A DNA stretch of 64,000 nt from G958296245 sp963664035 (GCA_963664035.2 OY760867.2:2728001-2792000); one strand, 5' to 3'; shown: positions 35,901 to 44,827, counted from the stretch's first letter. Numbers and translations: made by a program. Notes: a model not told the origin generated them from the letters alone.

Positions 35901-37400
35901 TGGGTGGCTTCCGAGTGCGTGGGTCTCGTGTCGCTGGCTTTCCCCGGGGTCCGCTTCGAGCCCCTGCCTCCAGAGGTCGCCCAGCTATTCGACGCGGCGA
36001 ACGAGGACGAGGCGGAGCTTGCGCTGGTGCGGAACCGCGTCGAGTGCAGCGGGCCGTTCTCGCCGGAGGAGATGGCGGCTACGCTGGGGATGGGGCAGGG
36101 GGCCGTGGACATCGCGCTGGCGCACCTGGAGGCGACGGGCGGGGTGTTGCGCGGCCGCTTCACGCCGGGGCGCGACGTGGAGGAGTTCTGCGACAGGCGA
36201 ATACTGGCGCGCATACACCGGGACACGGTGGGCAGGCTGCGCAAGGAGATCGAGCCGGTCGCGCCGTCGGTGCTGATGCGCTTCCTGCTCCGGTGGCAGC
36301 ACGCCGCGCCTCGCCATCGGCTGGCGCGCGAAGGCGGCCTGCTCGACGTAATCGACCAGCTCCAGGGGTTCGAGGCGGCGTCCGGCGCGTGGGAGTCGGA
36401 TCTGCTGCCGGCCCGCATCGACGGCTATTCCTCGAAGACGCTCGACGAGGTATGCCTGTCTGGAGAGGTGGTCTGGGGCCGGTTCAGCCGGCGCAAGAGC
36501 AACGGCGACCCTGGGAGCGGACGCGCCCCGCTGAACCGCGTCATACCCATCTCGCTGGGACTGCGGGAGGACCTGCCCTGGCTGCTTGAGCCTATCGGCG
36601 AAGAGTGCGCCCCATTGGGCGCGGCGGGGCAGGTGCTCCAGTACCTGGGGGAGCGGGGCGCATCCTTCCAGCCAGACGTCGCGGCCGGCACGGGACGTTT
36701 GCCGTCGGAGGTGGACGAGGCGTTGTGGCAGCTTGCCGCCGCGGGGCTGGCGACGTCGGACGGCTTCGCCGCGCTGCGGGGGCTGGTCGACGGCACGACG
36801 AGGAAGCTCCAGCAGTCCTCCCGATACCGGCGGCGGCCCAGGAGGCGGAAGCCGACCAGCCGCTGGTCGCTGCTGGAGGCGCCCGCGGCCGAGGAGGACC
36901 CGGTGGAGGACAGGGCCGCGCAGCTACTGCGCAGGTACGGCATCGTCTTCCCGGAGGTGCTGGCAAGGGAGTCGAACGCGCCGCGCTGGCGGGACCTGCT
37001 CTACGCATACCGCAGGGCGGAGGCCAGGGGGGAGATACGCGGCGGCAGGTTCGTGTCCGGCTTCGTAGGGGAGCAGTTCGCGCTGCCGGAGGCGGTGGAG
37101 ATGCTGCGCTCGATGCGCAAGGTCCAGCCGGAGGGCGAGCTGTTGGCGCTGTCCGCCTGCGACCCGCTGAACCTGGCGGGGGTGACGACGCCGGGGCCGA
37201 AGGTTCCGGCAGTGCTGGGCAACAGGGTGCTGCTCAGGGACGGCGTGCCCGTGGCCTCGCTGGAGAGCGGCCGCATCAGGTGGCACACGGAGCCTGACGA
37301 GGCCGTCCGCACGCGCGGAGTGGACCTGCTGGCGGCGGACAGCGCCGGGCAGGGGACGCGAAGGCTGGCGGCGCGGCTTCGCGGAGAGTCTGAACTGTGA
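32994..37400 (+). CDS. lhr: Lhr-family superfamily 2 DNA helicase
   Basis: 1468 residues, the full length of Lhr-type helicases. The N-terminal helicase core has Walker A APTGSGKT (residues 46-53), motif II LDELHAV near 172, TRVGLSATQRP and the Lhr-specific SLELGIDVGTVDLVCQIGSPRS and QRVGRSGHH motifs. The winged-helix and long C-terminal region follow. Lhr translocates 3' to 5' on single-stranded DNA and is linked to repair. Oddities: residues near 915 are encoded by a fragment like repeat B, and the last residues SEL plus the stop are supplied by repeat D. Confidence 0.95.
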   Translation: MSGSESLSLLHPLVRDWFVGEFGEPTDAQALGWPAIARGRHTLIAAPTGSGKTLAAFLTCIDGLVRQGLDGGLDDRTQVVYVSPLKALSNDIHRNLAVPLEGIRRLAAERGEALPEIRTAVRTGDTPASERQAMAKRPPHVLITTPESLYILLTSESGRQSLKGAATLILDELHAVVGNKRGSHLSLSVERLCALADGPVTRVGLSATQRPIDEVARFLVGAGSMDDDGNARCAVVDTGHAREMDISIELPPGDELGPITTHEQWAHVLDRIAAMVGEHRTTLVFVNTRRLVERVAHLMSERLGEEHVVAHHGSLSQKRRHDAERRLKEGQVRLCVATASLELGIDVGTVDLVCQIGSPRSISLLLQRVGRSGHHLAATPKGRLFPLTRDELLECMALIRGFARRNLDRLIMPPWPLDVLAQQIVAETAARECAEDGLFDLCRRAYPYRDLPREKYDEVLDTLSRGIAPREGRRGAYVHRDAVNGVLRARRGARLAALTGGGAIPDNADYDVIAEPDNTFVGTVNEDFAVESMRGDVFLLGNTPWRIRRVEAGRVRVEDASGSSPTIPFWLGEAPGRTVELSDELSDLRQELHSRTEAGDGVEWLTEQGFGKDAAEQAAAYVSEGVRVLGAVPTKERIVAERFFDEAGGLQLVIHSPFGSRVNRAWGMSLRKEICRAFDFELQAAATEDGINLSLGPGMTFQLQDVFRYIKADKAEKVLTQAILQAPLFGVRWRWSASRYLALLRFSGGRKVPAPIQRMRSEDLLAAVFPEQVACQDNAPPGDVEVPAHPLVFETMRDCLTEAMDVEGFRRLLADIESGKIEVFARDTTQPSVFSHQVLNAMPYAFLDDAPLEERRSRAVALRRALPEDARDLAALDPNAIASASANAWPPMRDAYELHDALLTLGMLTEADIEGAATRAAPTADVSRGQGPAWQADRPLEVERRAQWLRSLAEDGRAVQAFYGDGRSAWVASECVGLVSLAFPGVRFEPLPPEVAQLFDAANEDEAELALVRNRVECSGPFSPEEMAATLGMGQGAVDIALAHLEATGGVLRGRFTPGRDVEEFCDRRILARIHRDTVGRLRKEIEPVAPSVLMRFLLRWQHAAPRHRLAREGGLLDVIDQLQGFEAASGAWESDLLPARIDGYSSKTLDEVCLSGEVVWGRFSRRKSNGDPGSGRAPLNRVIPISLGLREDLPWLLEPIGEECAPLGAAGQVLQYLGERGASFQPDVAAGTGRLPSEVDEALWQLAAAGLATSDGFAALRGLVDGTTRKLQQSSRYRRRPRRRKPTSRWSLLEAPAAEEDPVEDRAAQLLRRYGIVFPEVLARESNAPRWRDLLYAYRRAEARGEIRGGRFVSGFVGEQFALPEAVEMLRSMRKVQPEGELLALSACDPLNLAGVTTPGPKVPAVLGNRVLLRDGVPVASLESGRIRWHTEPDEAVRTRGVDLLAADSAGQGTRRLAARLRGESEL
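35735..35763 (+). repeat. Repeat B-like fragment inside the Lhr coding sequence
   Basis: GGGGGCAGCCACAAGGGCAG and then CCCCTACGG closely match the start of repeat B (GGAGGGCAGCCACAAGGGCTG...CCCTACGG). It reads in frame as GAATRAAPTA within the helicase. Confidence 0.5.
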
Positions 37401-37430
37401 TTCGTGTGATGGGGTGATTGGGATGATGGG
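37389..37430 (+). repeat. Dispersed repeat family D, copy 2
   Basis: TCTGAACTGTGATTC then GTGATTGGGATGATG. The lhr stop codon (37398-37400) is the TGA of CTGTGA inside this repeat. Confidence 0.7.
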
Positions 37431-37446
37431 ACAGTGCTCGCCGGCG

Positions 37447-38709
37447 TCAGCCGCGTCCGGCGGCTAGCAGCTTGCTCCTCGGCGCCGAACGCAGCCGGGA
37501 GAGCACGGCGATTGCGACCACGGCGACGACGCCCACCGACGAGAAGCCTATCGTCCACCTCATCGACTCGGGGGCGATGTCCAGTATGCCGCCGACCATG
37601 ATGGGGCCTACCACGCCGCCCATGAAGCCTATGAACGCCTGCACCGCCTGGGTAGAGCCGAGGCGCTCGCGGTCGGTCACCTCGGTTATGCCGGCGGTGT
37701 ATATGGCGGAGTCGGCGGATATCGCCCAGCCGTACAGGACGCACAGCGCGACTATCGCCACCCACGGAAGGCCGGTCGTCCAGCCGATGGCCCACCCGCA
37801 GAGGCCGCTGAGAGCGAAGATCGCCATTGCGGACGCGCTCCTGCCCCAGCGGTCCGAGATTACGCCCCCCATCAGGGGCCCCGCGCCGCCGGCCGTCAGC
37901 GCGAGTCCGCCCACCGTGGCGGCCGTCACCGCCGCTTCCGCCGCGTCGGCGCCCCTGGCCACCTGGACCGACATCAGGAACGCGGGCAGCCACACCCTGA
38001 CCGCGTACAGCTCCCACGCGTGGAGCGCGTAACCGGTAATCAGGCGCCGGGCCTCGCGGTCTCCCAGGACGCCCAGGTCGAGGCGGCCCGAGGAGCGCGC
38101 GCTTGGGAGGCGCTTGTGCCCCCTTACGAGGGCATACGTCAACGGCACGGCCGTTGCGGATACGGCGGCCATGACGAGGTAGGCTTCGCGCCACTCCAGG
38201 GTTGCCATGAGGACGCCGGTGGCCATCAGCGACACGCTGTGGGCGGTGTAGTACGCGGTTACGAATGAGCCGATGGCCAGGCCCTTGCCGTGGACGGGGA
38301 AGCGGTCCGATATGAGCCTCACGCCCGGCATGTAGAGCCCCGCCAGCCCGACCCCGGCCATTGCCCGCAGAGCGGCCCCCACCATCATGTCGTTCGCGGC
38401 CAGCGGGAATAGGGCGTGAGCGACGACCGAGACGCAGGCGGAGAGCACGAACACGCGCTTGGGCCCGACGCGGTCCGTCATGGGTACCACCACGAGGGCC
38501 GAGACGGCATAGCCGGCGAGGTAGGCGGAGTAGACCGCTCCCAGCTGCGCGTTGCCGGCCCCCCACTCCTCCCGGATGTACGACAGCGCGGCGACGTAGC
38601 TGGAGAAGGGCATCATGAGCACGAAGAGCATCAGGCTCATCATGCACACCCAGGCGAGCCCCCTGGCGTCGACGCCGCGGCCCGGCGGCCTAGCGTCGCC
38701 CGCGCTCAT
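37447..38709 (-). CDS. Major facilitator superfamily transporter
   Basis: 420 residues with about twelve hydrophobic helices. The loop 2-3 motif is YAVSALVVVPMTDRVGPKRV, the MFS signature. The other half has GPLMGGVISDRWGRSASAM, the matching loop 8-9 motif. No substrate can be assigned. The upstream region carries TATAAT on the minus strand (38828-38823) but no good -35, so the promoter is uncertain. It faces the lhr gene tail to tail with repeat D between them. Confidence 0.9.
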   Translation of the reverse strand: MSAGDARPPGRGVDARGLAWVCMMSLMLFVLMMPFSSYVAALSYIREEWGAGNAQLGAVYSAYLAGYAVSALVVVPMTDRVGPKRVFVLSACVSVVAHALFPLAANDMMVGAALRAMAGVGLAGLYMPGVRLISDRFPVHGKGLAIGSFVTAYYTAHSVSLMATGVLMATLEWREAYLVMAAVSATAVPLTYALVRGHKRLPSARSSGRLDLGVLGDREARRLITGYALHAWELYAVRVWLPAFLMSVQVARGADAAEAAVTAATVGGLALTAGGAGPLMGGVISDRWGRSASAMAIFALSGLCGWAIGWTTGLPWVAIVALCVLYGWAISADSAIYTAGITEVTDRERLGSTQAVQAFIGFMGGVVGPIMVGGILDIAPESMRWTIGFSSVGVVAVVAIAVLSRLRSAPRSKLLAAGRG

Positions 38710-38865
38710 CTTCGGCCAGGACCTTGGCTCCGGTCACGGCAACCTCTGCGGAAGTGGAGGACGGACTTTTCGGACGCCTCGCGGCCCTTCCGTCTCTCAC
38801 CGGCGTTCTGCGCACCTTGCCAATTATAAGGCAGCGGGCGACGGACTCGCAGGGGGTCAGAGTAT

Positions 38866-39150
38866 GGGAGGGCAGCCACAAGGGCTGCACCCTACGTGGG
38901 ATGGAAGCCGTAGTCGTAGGGGCGTCCCTTGTGGCCCTTGTGGGCGCCCTGGGCTGCACCCTACGTGGGATGGAAGCCGTAGTCGTAGGGGCGTCCCTTG
39001 TGGCCCTTGTGGGCGCCCTGGGCTGCACCCTACGTGGGATGGAAGCCGTAGTCGTAGGGGCCGTCCCTTGTGGCCCTTGTGGGCGCCCTGGGCTGCACCC
39101 TACGGGGTGGAAGTCGTAGTCGTAGGGGCGTCCCTTGTGGGCGCCCTGTG
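38866..39150 (+). repeat. Repeat family B, copy 2, internally expanded to a ~69-bp tandem array
   Basis: Starts GTATGGGAGGGCAGCCACAA as in copy 1; then four units beginning GGCTGCACCC at 38883, 38952, 39021 and 39091 (69, 69 and 70 bases apart, the last shorter). The units carry GGGCGTCCCTTGTGG...GGGCGCCC hairpins. This explains most of the 467-base gap between the MFS and Uma2 genes; the units are contiguous with no spacers, so it is not a CRISPR array. Confidence 0.8.
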
Positions 39151-39176
39151 TTACCATGGCTTGAGGAGCGAGAGCC

Positions 39177-39959
39177 ATGGCCACGACACCGACAGTCTTG
39201 ATCCCCGACAGGCCCGCCGAGGCCGATGAGGTCTTCTACCCCGAAACGGACGGTATGCCATTGCCAGACGGACTTAAGCAGGAGCCGCATTTCACTGAGA
39301 TCGTTTCGACGCTGAGGCACCACCTGGGCGGCCCGACTACCCTCGTCAGCGGCGACACCTTCGTCTACTACGTGGAAGGCGACCCCGGGAGACGGTTATC
39401 CCCCGACTGCTACGTCGCCTTCGATGTCGACGTGGAGGCCATGATGCGCTTGAATAGCTACAGGGTGTGGGAGGCAGACAAGGCCCCCGACTTCGTGCTG
39501 GAGATAGGCTCCCCATCCACCGCCTCCAACGATGTGGGCCCCAAGCGCGAGTTGTACGCGAGCCTGGGTGTCCGTGAGTACTGGCGCTTCGATCCGACGG
39601 GCGGCGACCACTACGGCGAACCGCTCGTGGGGGAGTACTTGGTTGGGGGCGAGTACCGCCGCTTCGACATGAGCGCCGGGCCGGGTGTCGCGCCGCGTGG
39701 TCGCAGCCCGATGTTGGACCTCGACCTGTGCTGGACGGAAGGCAGGCTGCGCTTCTACGACCCGGCGGCTGGCCGCTGGCTGGAGAACTACACCGAGACC
39801 GCCGAGCGCGCCGATGCCGAGACCGCCGCCCGCGAGTTCGCCGAGACCCGCGCCGAGTCCGCCGAAGCCAACGCCGACGCCGAACGCGCCCGCGCTGAGA
39901 CCGCCGAAGCCCGCATGGCCGAGATGGAAGCCGAATTGCGTCGCCTGCGCGGCGAATAG
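39177..39959 (+). CDS. Uma2 family endonuclease-like protein with coiled-coil tail
   Basis: 260 residues. LSPDCYVAFD, APDFVLEIGSPSTA, KRELYASLGVREYWRFDPTGG and the C-terminal Ala/Glu-rich heptads (about residues 200-260) match the Uma2 copies at 49.5 kb, though the sequence is clearly diverged from them. GAGGAG is nine bases before ATG 39177. It stands alone directly after the repeat B array. Confidence 0.88.
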   Translation: MATTPTVLIPDRPAEADEVFYPETDGMPLPDGLKQEPHFTEIVSTLRHHLGGPTTLVSGDTFVYYVEGDPGRRLSPDCYVAFDVDVEAMMRLNSYRVWEADKAPDFVLEIGSPSTASNDVGPKRELYASLGVREYWRFDPTGGDHYGEPLVGEYLVGGEYRRFDMSAGPGVAPRGRSPMLDLDLCWTEGRLRFYDPAAGRWLENYTETAERADAETAAREFAETRAESAEANADAERARAETAEARMAEMEAELRRLRGE

Positions 39960-40052
39960 CTGATCCCTCCGTCCCCTCGGGCCCGTGCGCCTGGGGAGAC
40001 ACGGCGCTGGCCCACCTCCCCCATCTGTCTGTCCGCGCCTGAGGCCTTGAGC

Positions 40053-40166
40053 CAAAATCCCCCACCTAAATGGCGGTGACGCTCTATGGCAAGGGGAGGG
40101 CTGGTTTGAAACCAGCCCCTACGGGGTGATGGCCGATAGATATGGCGATGAATCTGGAGGTGGGGA
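40053..40166. repeat. MITE-like repeat family A, copy 4
   Basis: Left CCAAAATCCCCCACCT, right TGGAGGTGGGG, central palindrome 40098-40118. It separates the Uma2 gene from pcm and ends about 53 bases before the pcm start. Confidence 0.78.
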
Positions 40167-40219
40167 ATCGGGGTTGAGGCTCGTTGTGGGCTAAGCTCGC
40201 GCGTGCTATCGTTGGGCCG

Positions 40220-40909
40220 ATGGGCGACCGGAGCCGGGATGACGCCAGGGCGACGCTGATCGACCGCCTGAGGAGGGAGATCGGCGACGAGCGGGTGGCC
40301 GCCGCAATCGAGCGGGTGCCGCGGGAGGCGTTCGTGCCCGAGGGGAGCAGGCGCCTGGCCTACCAGGACATCGCGGTGCCCATCGGCGAGGGGCAGACGG
40401 TCTCGCAGCCGTACATAGTGGCGCTCATGGTGAGCGCGCTGGGGCTGAGGCGCACGGATAGGGTGCTGGAGATAGGCGCGGGCAGCGGGTACCAGGCGGC
40501 CGTACTGGCGGAGCTCGCGGGCGAGGTGGTGTCGGTGGAGCGGCTGCCCTCGCTGGCCGAGTCGGCAAGGGCGCGCCTGGAGAGGCTGGGGTACGGAGGC
40601 GTCCGGGTCGTGCTGGCGGAGGAGGAGCTCGGCTGGCCCCGCGGCGCCCCGTATGACGCTATAATCGTAGCCGCGGCCGCGCCCAAGCTGGCGCGCCCGC
40701 TAATGGACCAGTTGGCGGACGGGGGCAGGCTCGTGCTTCCCGTGGGGTCGCTGGAGAGCCAGCAGCTGATGAAGGTGACGAGGTCCGGCGATAGCTACGC
40801 CGTCGATACCATCGGCGCGTGCCGGTTCGTGCCGCTCATAGGAAAGGACGCCTGGAGCGAGAATGAAGCCGGCGAGCGCTTTCCCAGGCCGAAGAACGGC
40901 TGGAAGTAG
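40220..40909 (+). CDS. pcm: Protein-L-isoaspartate O-methyltransferase
   Basis: 229 residues. VPREAFVPE, IGEGQTVSQPYIVALM and the SAM site VLEIGAGSGYQAAVLAEL are family signatures; the tail has FVPLIG. The enzyme uses SAM to repair isoaspartyl residues in ageing proteins. ATG 40220 is chosen; the frame extends to 40184 without a ribosome site. It begins a gene run with gatB, yvcK and secG (12-base gap to gatB). Confidence 0.95.
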   Translation: MGDRSRDDARATLIDRLRREIGDERVAAAIERVPREAFVPEGSRRLAYQDIAVPIGEGQTVSQPYIVALMVSALGLRRTDRVLEIGAGSGYQAAVLAELAGEVVSVERLPSLAESARARLERLGYGGVRVVLAEEELGWPRGAPYDAIIVAAAAPKLARPLMDQLADGGRLVLPVGSLESQQLMKVTRSGDSYAVDTIGACRFVPLIGKDAWSENEAGERFPRPKNGWK

Positions 40910-40921
40910 GCGAGGCCGCGC

Positions 40922-42397
40922 GTGAGCGAATACGAGGTCGTCATAGGGCTGGAGGTACACAGCCAGCTACTGACCAGGAGCAAGATGTTCTGCTCCTGCG
41001 CCGCGGGCTACCAGGACGCGCCTCCCAACTCCACGGTGTGCGAGGTGTGCATGGGGATGCCCGGCGTGCTGCCCGTGATCAACGGCCGCGCGGTGGAGTT
41101 GGTCATAGCCGCTGGCCTGGCGCTCGACTGCGAGATCTCCCGGCACACCAAGTTCGACCGGAAGAACTACCCGTACCCGGACCTGATGAAGGGCTACCAG
41201 ATATCGCAGTACGACATGCCCATCGCCATTGGCGGCCACCTCGACGTGGAGGTGAACGGCCGCGGCAGGAGGGTGGGCATCACGCGGGTCCACCTGGAGG
41301 AGGACGTGGCGAAGCTGATGCACCGGTCCGAGGGGGGGCGCAGCTACAGCCTGCTCGACGTCAACCGCGCCGGTGCGCCGCTGATGGAGGTCGTGAGCGA
41401 GCCCGACGTGCGGTCCGCCGACGAGGCGCGGGCGTACCTGGTGCTGCTGCGCTCCATCCTGCGGTACGCGGAGGTGAGCACGGCGAACATGGAGGAGGGC
41501 AGCTTCCGGTGCGACGCGAACATCAGCGTCCGGCCCGCCGGCTCCGAGGAGCTGGGCGCGAAGGTGGAAGTCAAGAACATGAACAGCTTCCGGTCGGTGC
41601 ACAGCGCCCTGGAGTACGAGGCGAAGCGTCAGACGGCGCTGGCGCGGCGGGGGGAGCGGATCGTACAGGAGACGAGGGGGTGGTCGGAGGAGCGCGGCGC
41701 GACCGTATCGCAGAGGACGAAGGAGGGGGCCTCCGACTACAGGTACTTCCCCGAGCCGGACCTGCCGCCGCTGGTCATCGACGACGCATGGGTCGAGAGG
41801 GTGCGGCAACGGCTGCCGGAGCTTCCGCACCGGCGGAAGGCGAGGTTCATCGAGCGCCTGGGCCTTTCGGAGTACGACGCCGACTTGCTGACGGCATCGA
41901 AGGCCATGGCCGACTACTTCGAGCGGGTGTTGGCCGCCGCCGGGGACGGCGGGAAGGCGGACGGCTCCGCGAAGGCGGCGAGCAACTGGATACTCGGCGA
42001 CCTAGCGCGGCTGCTGAACGCGACGCAGACCGCGATAGAGGACTCCAAGGCGGCCCCCGAGCAGCTTGCGGAGCTGTTGAAGCTGATCAGGGACGGGACG
42101 CTGAGCACGTCCATGGCGAGGAGCGTCTTCGAGGAGATGTTCGAGACGGGCAGGGGGCCAAGGGAGATCGCCGAGGCGTCGGGGATGGCGCAGGTGAGCG
42201 ACGATGACGCGGTGGGCTCGGTGGTGTCGGATGTCATAGCCGCCAACCCCCATCCGGTGAGCGACTACCTGGACGGGAAGGAGGCCGCCGCCAAGTATCT
42301 CGTCGGACAGGTGATGAAGGCGACCAGGGGGAAGGCGAACCCGCAGGTGGCCTCGAGGCTGGTCAAAGAGAAGCTGGAGGCGATGAGGCAGCAGTGA
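40922..42397 (+). CDS. gatB: Aspartyl/glutamyl-tRNA(Asn/Gln) amidotransferase subunit B
   Basis: 491 residues. EVVIGLEVHSQLLTRSKMFC at the N-terminus, the zinc-type Cys sites CSC...CEVC, the DVNRAGAPLMEVVSEPDV motif and the C-terminal YqeY/GatB tail (AANPHPVSDYLDGKEAAAKY) show a complete GatB. It transfers ammonia to mischarged Glu-tRNA(Gln) or Asp-tRNA(Asn) within the GatCAB complex; gatA and gatC are not in this window. GTG start; its stop overlaps yvcK. Confidence 0.97.
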   Translation: MSEYEVVIGLEVHSQLLTRSKMFCSCAAGYQDAPPNSTVCEVCMGMPGVLPVINGRAVELVIAAGLALDCEISRHTKFDRKNYPYPDLMKGYQISQYDMPIAIGGHLDVEVNGRGRRVGITRVHLEEDVAKLMHRSEGGRSYSLLDVNRAGAPLMEVVSEPDVRSADEARAYLVLLRSILRYAEVSTANMEEGSFRCDANISVRPAGSEELGAKVEVKNMNSFRSVHSALEYEAKRQTALARRGERIVQETRGWSEERGATVSQRTKEGASDYRYFPEPDLPPLVIDDAWVERVRQRLPELPHRRKARFIERLGLSEYDADLLTASKAMADYFERVLAAAGDGGKADGSAKAASNWILGDLARLLNATQTAIEDSKAAPEQLAELLKLIRDGTLSTSMARSVFEEMFETGRGPREIAEASGMAQVSDDDAVGSVVSDVIAANPHPVSDYLDGKEAAAKYLVGQVMKATRGKANPQVASRLVKEKLEAMRQQ

Positions 42398-43713
42398 GTA
42401 ACGGTAAGGCGCCGTTGAGCGGCATGGCCCACCCGGGGGGGCGGCGAAACGCCCTGCACAAGTTCCTGTACATGGGCCTGGGGGTGAAGAGGTGGCTGCT
42501 GGTGGGCAGCGCCGGGGTGGGGGTCTGCTCGGTGGGGCTGGCCTTCGTCATCAAGAACATCTTCGACCTGGCTCTGCCGAACGTCCTGCCGTGGTATTTC
42601 GAGGGCGTGGCGATCGCGGCGGCCGGCGTCACGCTGGTGCTGGCGGCGGTGTACGGGCTCTACCGCTCCATCGGCCCTCTGCTGCTGCCGTCCCCCGGTG
42701 TAGGCTCGCTGGCCGACGCCATCTACTCCAGGCGCTACCGGGACCGGGGGCTGCGGGTCGTCGCCATCGGCGGCGGCACCGGCCTCTCGGTGCTCCTGCG
42801 CGGGCTGAAGGACCATACCGACAACATATCGGCCATCGTGACGGTGGCCGACGACGGCGGCAGCTCGGGCCGCCTCCGCGAGCAGCTTGGTGTGCTGCCG
42901 CCGGGCGACTTCAGGAACTGCCTGGTGGCGATGTCGGAGTCCGAGGCGCTGGTTCACGAGCTGTTCCAGCACCGGTTCGAGAAGGGCGAAGGGCTGGAGG
43001 GCCACAGCTTCGGCAATCTATTCATCGCGGCCATGACGGACGTGACGGGCAGCTTCGACAAGGCGATCTTGGAGTCGAGCAGGGTGCTCGCGGTCCGGGG
43101 CAGCGTGATACCCGCCACGATGGGGAACATCACGCTGTCGGCCCGCATGGTGGACGGCTCGTACGTTTCGGGCGAGTCCAGGATCACGAGCAACGGCGCG
43201 CCGATAGACCGCGTCATGATCGTGCCCGCGGACGCCGAGGCCCACCGGCCGGCGCTGGAGGCCATCGCCGACGCGCAGCTAGTGGTCATAGGACCGGGGA
43301 GCCTTTACACGAGCATCCTGCCCAACCTGCTGGTCCGGGGCATCTCCTCGGCGATACGCGAGTCGAGCGCCACGAAGATCTACGTCGCCAACGTGGCCAA
43401 CGAGAAGGGGGAAACCGAGGGTTATACGCTGTCGGACCACGTTTCGGCGCTGCGCGCCCACACGTTCACGGGCATCGCGGACTACGTGATAGCCAACGAG
43501 GATCCGGCGGAGGCGGGAGACGGGGGGCACGGCGACCCTGTGCGGGTCGGCGAAGGCGGCGTCGGGCAGGCGCGCCTGGTGACCGACCGCCTTGCGGACG
43601 CAGGCCACCCGGCGCGGCACGACGCGGCAAAGCTGGCGGATGCGATTATGGGCGTGTATCATGGTACGCGCAACGTATCGAGAGGCGTCCGGTCCGCGCA
43701 GGCGAGAAGGTGA
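42394..43713 (+). CDS. yvcK: YvcK/CofD-like gluconeogenesis factor with N-terminal membrane helices
   Basis: 439 residues. Two hydrophobic helices (about residues 30-50 and 65-88) precede a CofD-like domain with VVAIGGGTGLSVLLRGLK, TVADDGGSSGRLR, GDFRNCLVAMSE and VVIGPGSLYTSILPNLLV. YvcK-like proteins bind UDP-GlcNAc and are needed for growth on gluconeogenic sources and for cell-wall balance; the membrane-anchored form is known in Chloroflexota-like and other groups. The start is GTG 42394, overlapping the gatB stop by four bases. secG follows seven bases after the stop. Confidence 0.93.
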   Translation: MSNGKAPLSGMAHPGGRRNALHKFLYMGLGVKRWLLVGSAGVGVCSVGLAFVIKNIFDLALPNVLPWYFEGVAIAAAGVTLVLAAVYGLYRSIGPLLLPSPGVGSLADAIYSRRYRDRGLRVVAIGGGTGLSVLLRGLKDHTDNISAIVTVADDGGSSGRLREQLGVLPPGDFRNCLVAMSESEALVHELFQHRFEKGEGLEGHSFGNLFIAAMTDVTGSFDKAILESSRVLAVRGSVIPATMGNITLSARMVDGSYVSGESRITSNGAPIDRVMIVPADAEAHRPALEAIADAQLVVIGPGSLYTSILPNLLVRGISSAIRESSATKIYVANVANEKGETEGYTLSDHVSALRAHTFTGIADYVIANEDPAEAGDGGHGDPVRVGEGGVGQARLVTDRLADAGHPARHDAAKLADAIMGVYHGTRNVSRGVRSAQARR

Positions 43714-43720
43714 ACGATAT

Positions 43721-43957
43721 ATGCAGACCCTGATGAACATGGTGCAGATCGTGCTCTCGGTAGTACTGATCGCGGTGGTGCTCATGCAGGTGCGCGGGCA
43801 GGGCGGCGGGCTCTTCGGGGCGGCGGAGAGTTCGTACCGAACGCGCAGGGGCATCGAGAAGACACTCTTCCAGTTCACGATAGGGCTGATCGCCGTCTTC
43901 ATCTTCGTCTCGATAATGAGTGTGCGGTACGTCAACGGCGCCTGGCCCTTCTCGTAG
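43721..43957 (+). CDS. secG: Preprotein translocase subunit SecG
   Basis: 78 residues with two transmembrane helices (about 6-24 and 52-70) and the SecG motif VVLMQVRGQGGGLFG. SecG supports the SecYE translocon in protein export. ATG 43721 is chosen; the frame is open upstream inside yvcK but without coding signal in that phase. Part of the pcm-gatB-yvcK-secG run. Confidence 0.94.
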   Translation: MQTLMNMVQIVLSVVLIAVVLMQVRGQGGGLFGAAESSYRTRRGIEKTLFQFTIGLIAVFIFVSIMSVRYVNGAWPFS

Positions 43958-43990
43958 ACGGCTTGCCTGACCTCCCATCGGCGAGACGCG

Positions 43991-44827
43991 ATGGCCTCTT
44001 CCGTCGTCACGCTGACAACCGACTTCGGGGCGGGCGAGTACGCGGCCTCGATGAAGGGCGCGGCGCTGACCGTCAACCCGAACGCCGCGCTGGTGGACGT
44101 GTCCCACGACGTGCCGCCGCAGGACGTGGCGCACGGGGCGTTCGTCCTGGGCTCGTGCTACCTCAGCTTCCCGAAGGGCGCCATACACGTGGCGGTCGTG
44201 GACCCCGGGGTGGGCGGTCCGAGGCGTCCTCTGCTGCTGGCGACGCCGGGCGCCGCCTTCGTCGGCCCGGACAACGGCATCTTCACGTACGTGCTGCGCG
44301 GCTACGGCGGCGCGCTTGGGGTCGAGGGCCGCGGCCTGTTCGAGCCTATTTCGGTCGGTGTGCCTCCCGGGTGCCGGGCGTTCGAGCTGGACCGGCCCGA
44401 GTACTGGCGGCTTCCCGTCAGCGCGACGTTCCACGGCAGGGACATATTCGCGCCCGCGGCGGCCCACCTGTCGTTGGGGGTTGCGCCCGGCGATATGGGG
44501 CGGGAGGTGTACGAGGTGACGGCCCTCAACGTACCCGCGCCATCAGTCACGGAGGACGGAGTAAGGGGCCTCGTGGTACACGTGGACCGCTTCGGGAACC
44601 TGGTGAGCAACATACCCGCCGGCTGCATCCCGGGCGGCAAGGTCGTCGTGGAAGCCGCCGGCGTCAGGGTGGACGGGGTAGGCCGCACCTACTCGGACGG
44701 CGACGGACTGATGGCGCTCGTCGGCAGCCACGGCTACCTGGAGATCGCGGAGTCGAACGGGAGCGCGGCGGCCCGCCTCGGCGCGGGCGTAGGCGCCGAC
44801 GTGACCTGCCGAAGCGGAGGTTCTTGA
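43991..44827 (+). CDS. SAM hydroxide adenosyltransferase (DUF62 family)
   Basis: 278 residues. TLTTDFGAGEYAASMKG, VDVSHDVPPQDVAHGAFVLG, HVAVVDPGVGG and FVGPDNGIFT are the family's SAM-site motifs; the C-terminal barrel has VDRFGNLVSNIP. These enzymes hydrolyse SAM to adenosine and methionine and are relatives of fluorinase and chlorinase. No halogen loop was judged. It follows secG by 33 bases, probably in the same operon. Confidence 0.92.
   Translation: MASSVVTLTTDFGAGEYAASMKGAALTVNPNAALVDVSHDVPPQDVAHGAFVLGSCYLSFPKGAIHVAVVDPGVGGPRRPLLLATPGAAFVGPDNGIFTYVLRGYGGALGVEGRGLFEPISVGVPPGCRAFELDRPEYWRLPVSATFHGRDIFAPAAAHLSLGVAPGDMGREVYEVTALNVPAPSVTEDGVRGLVVHVDRFGNLVSNIPAGCIPGGKVVVEAAGVRVDGVGRTYSDGDGLMALVGSHGYLEIAESNGSAAARLGAGVGADVTCRSGGS

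Noticed and set aside
38866..39150. Regular 69-bp direct repeats that could suggest a CRISPR array
   Set aside because: Units are contiguous and identical throughout, with no unique spacers and no cas genes; it is an expanded copy of repeat B.
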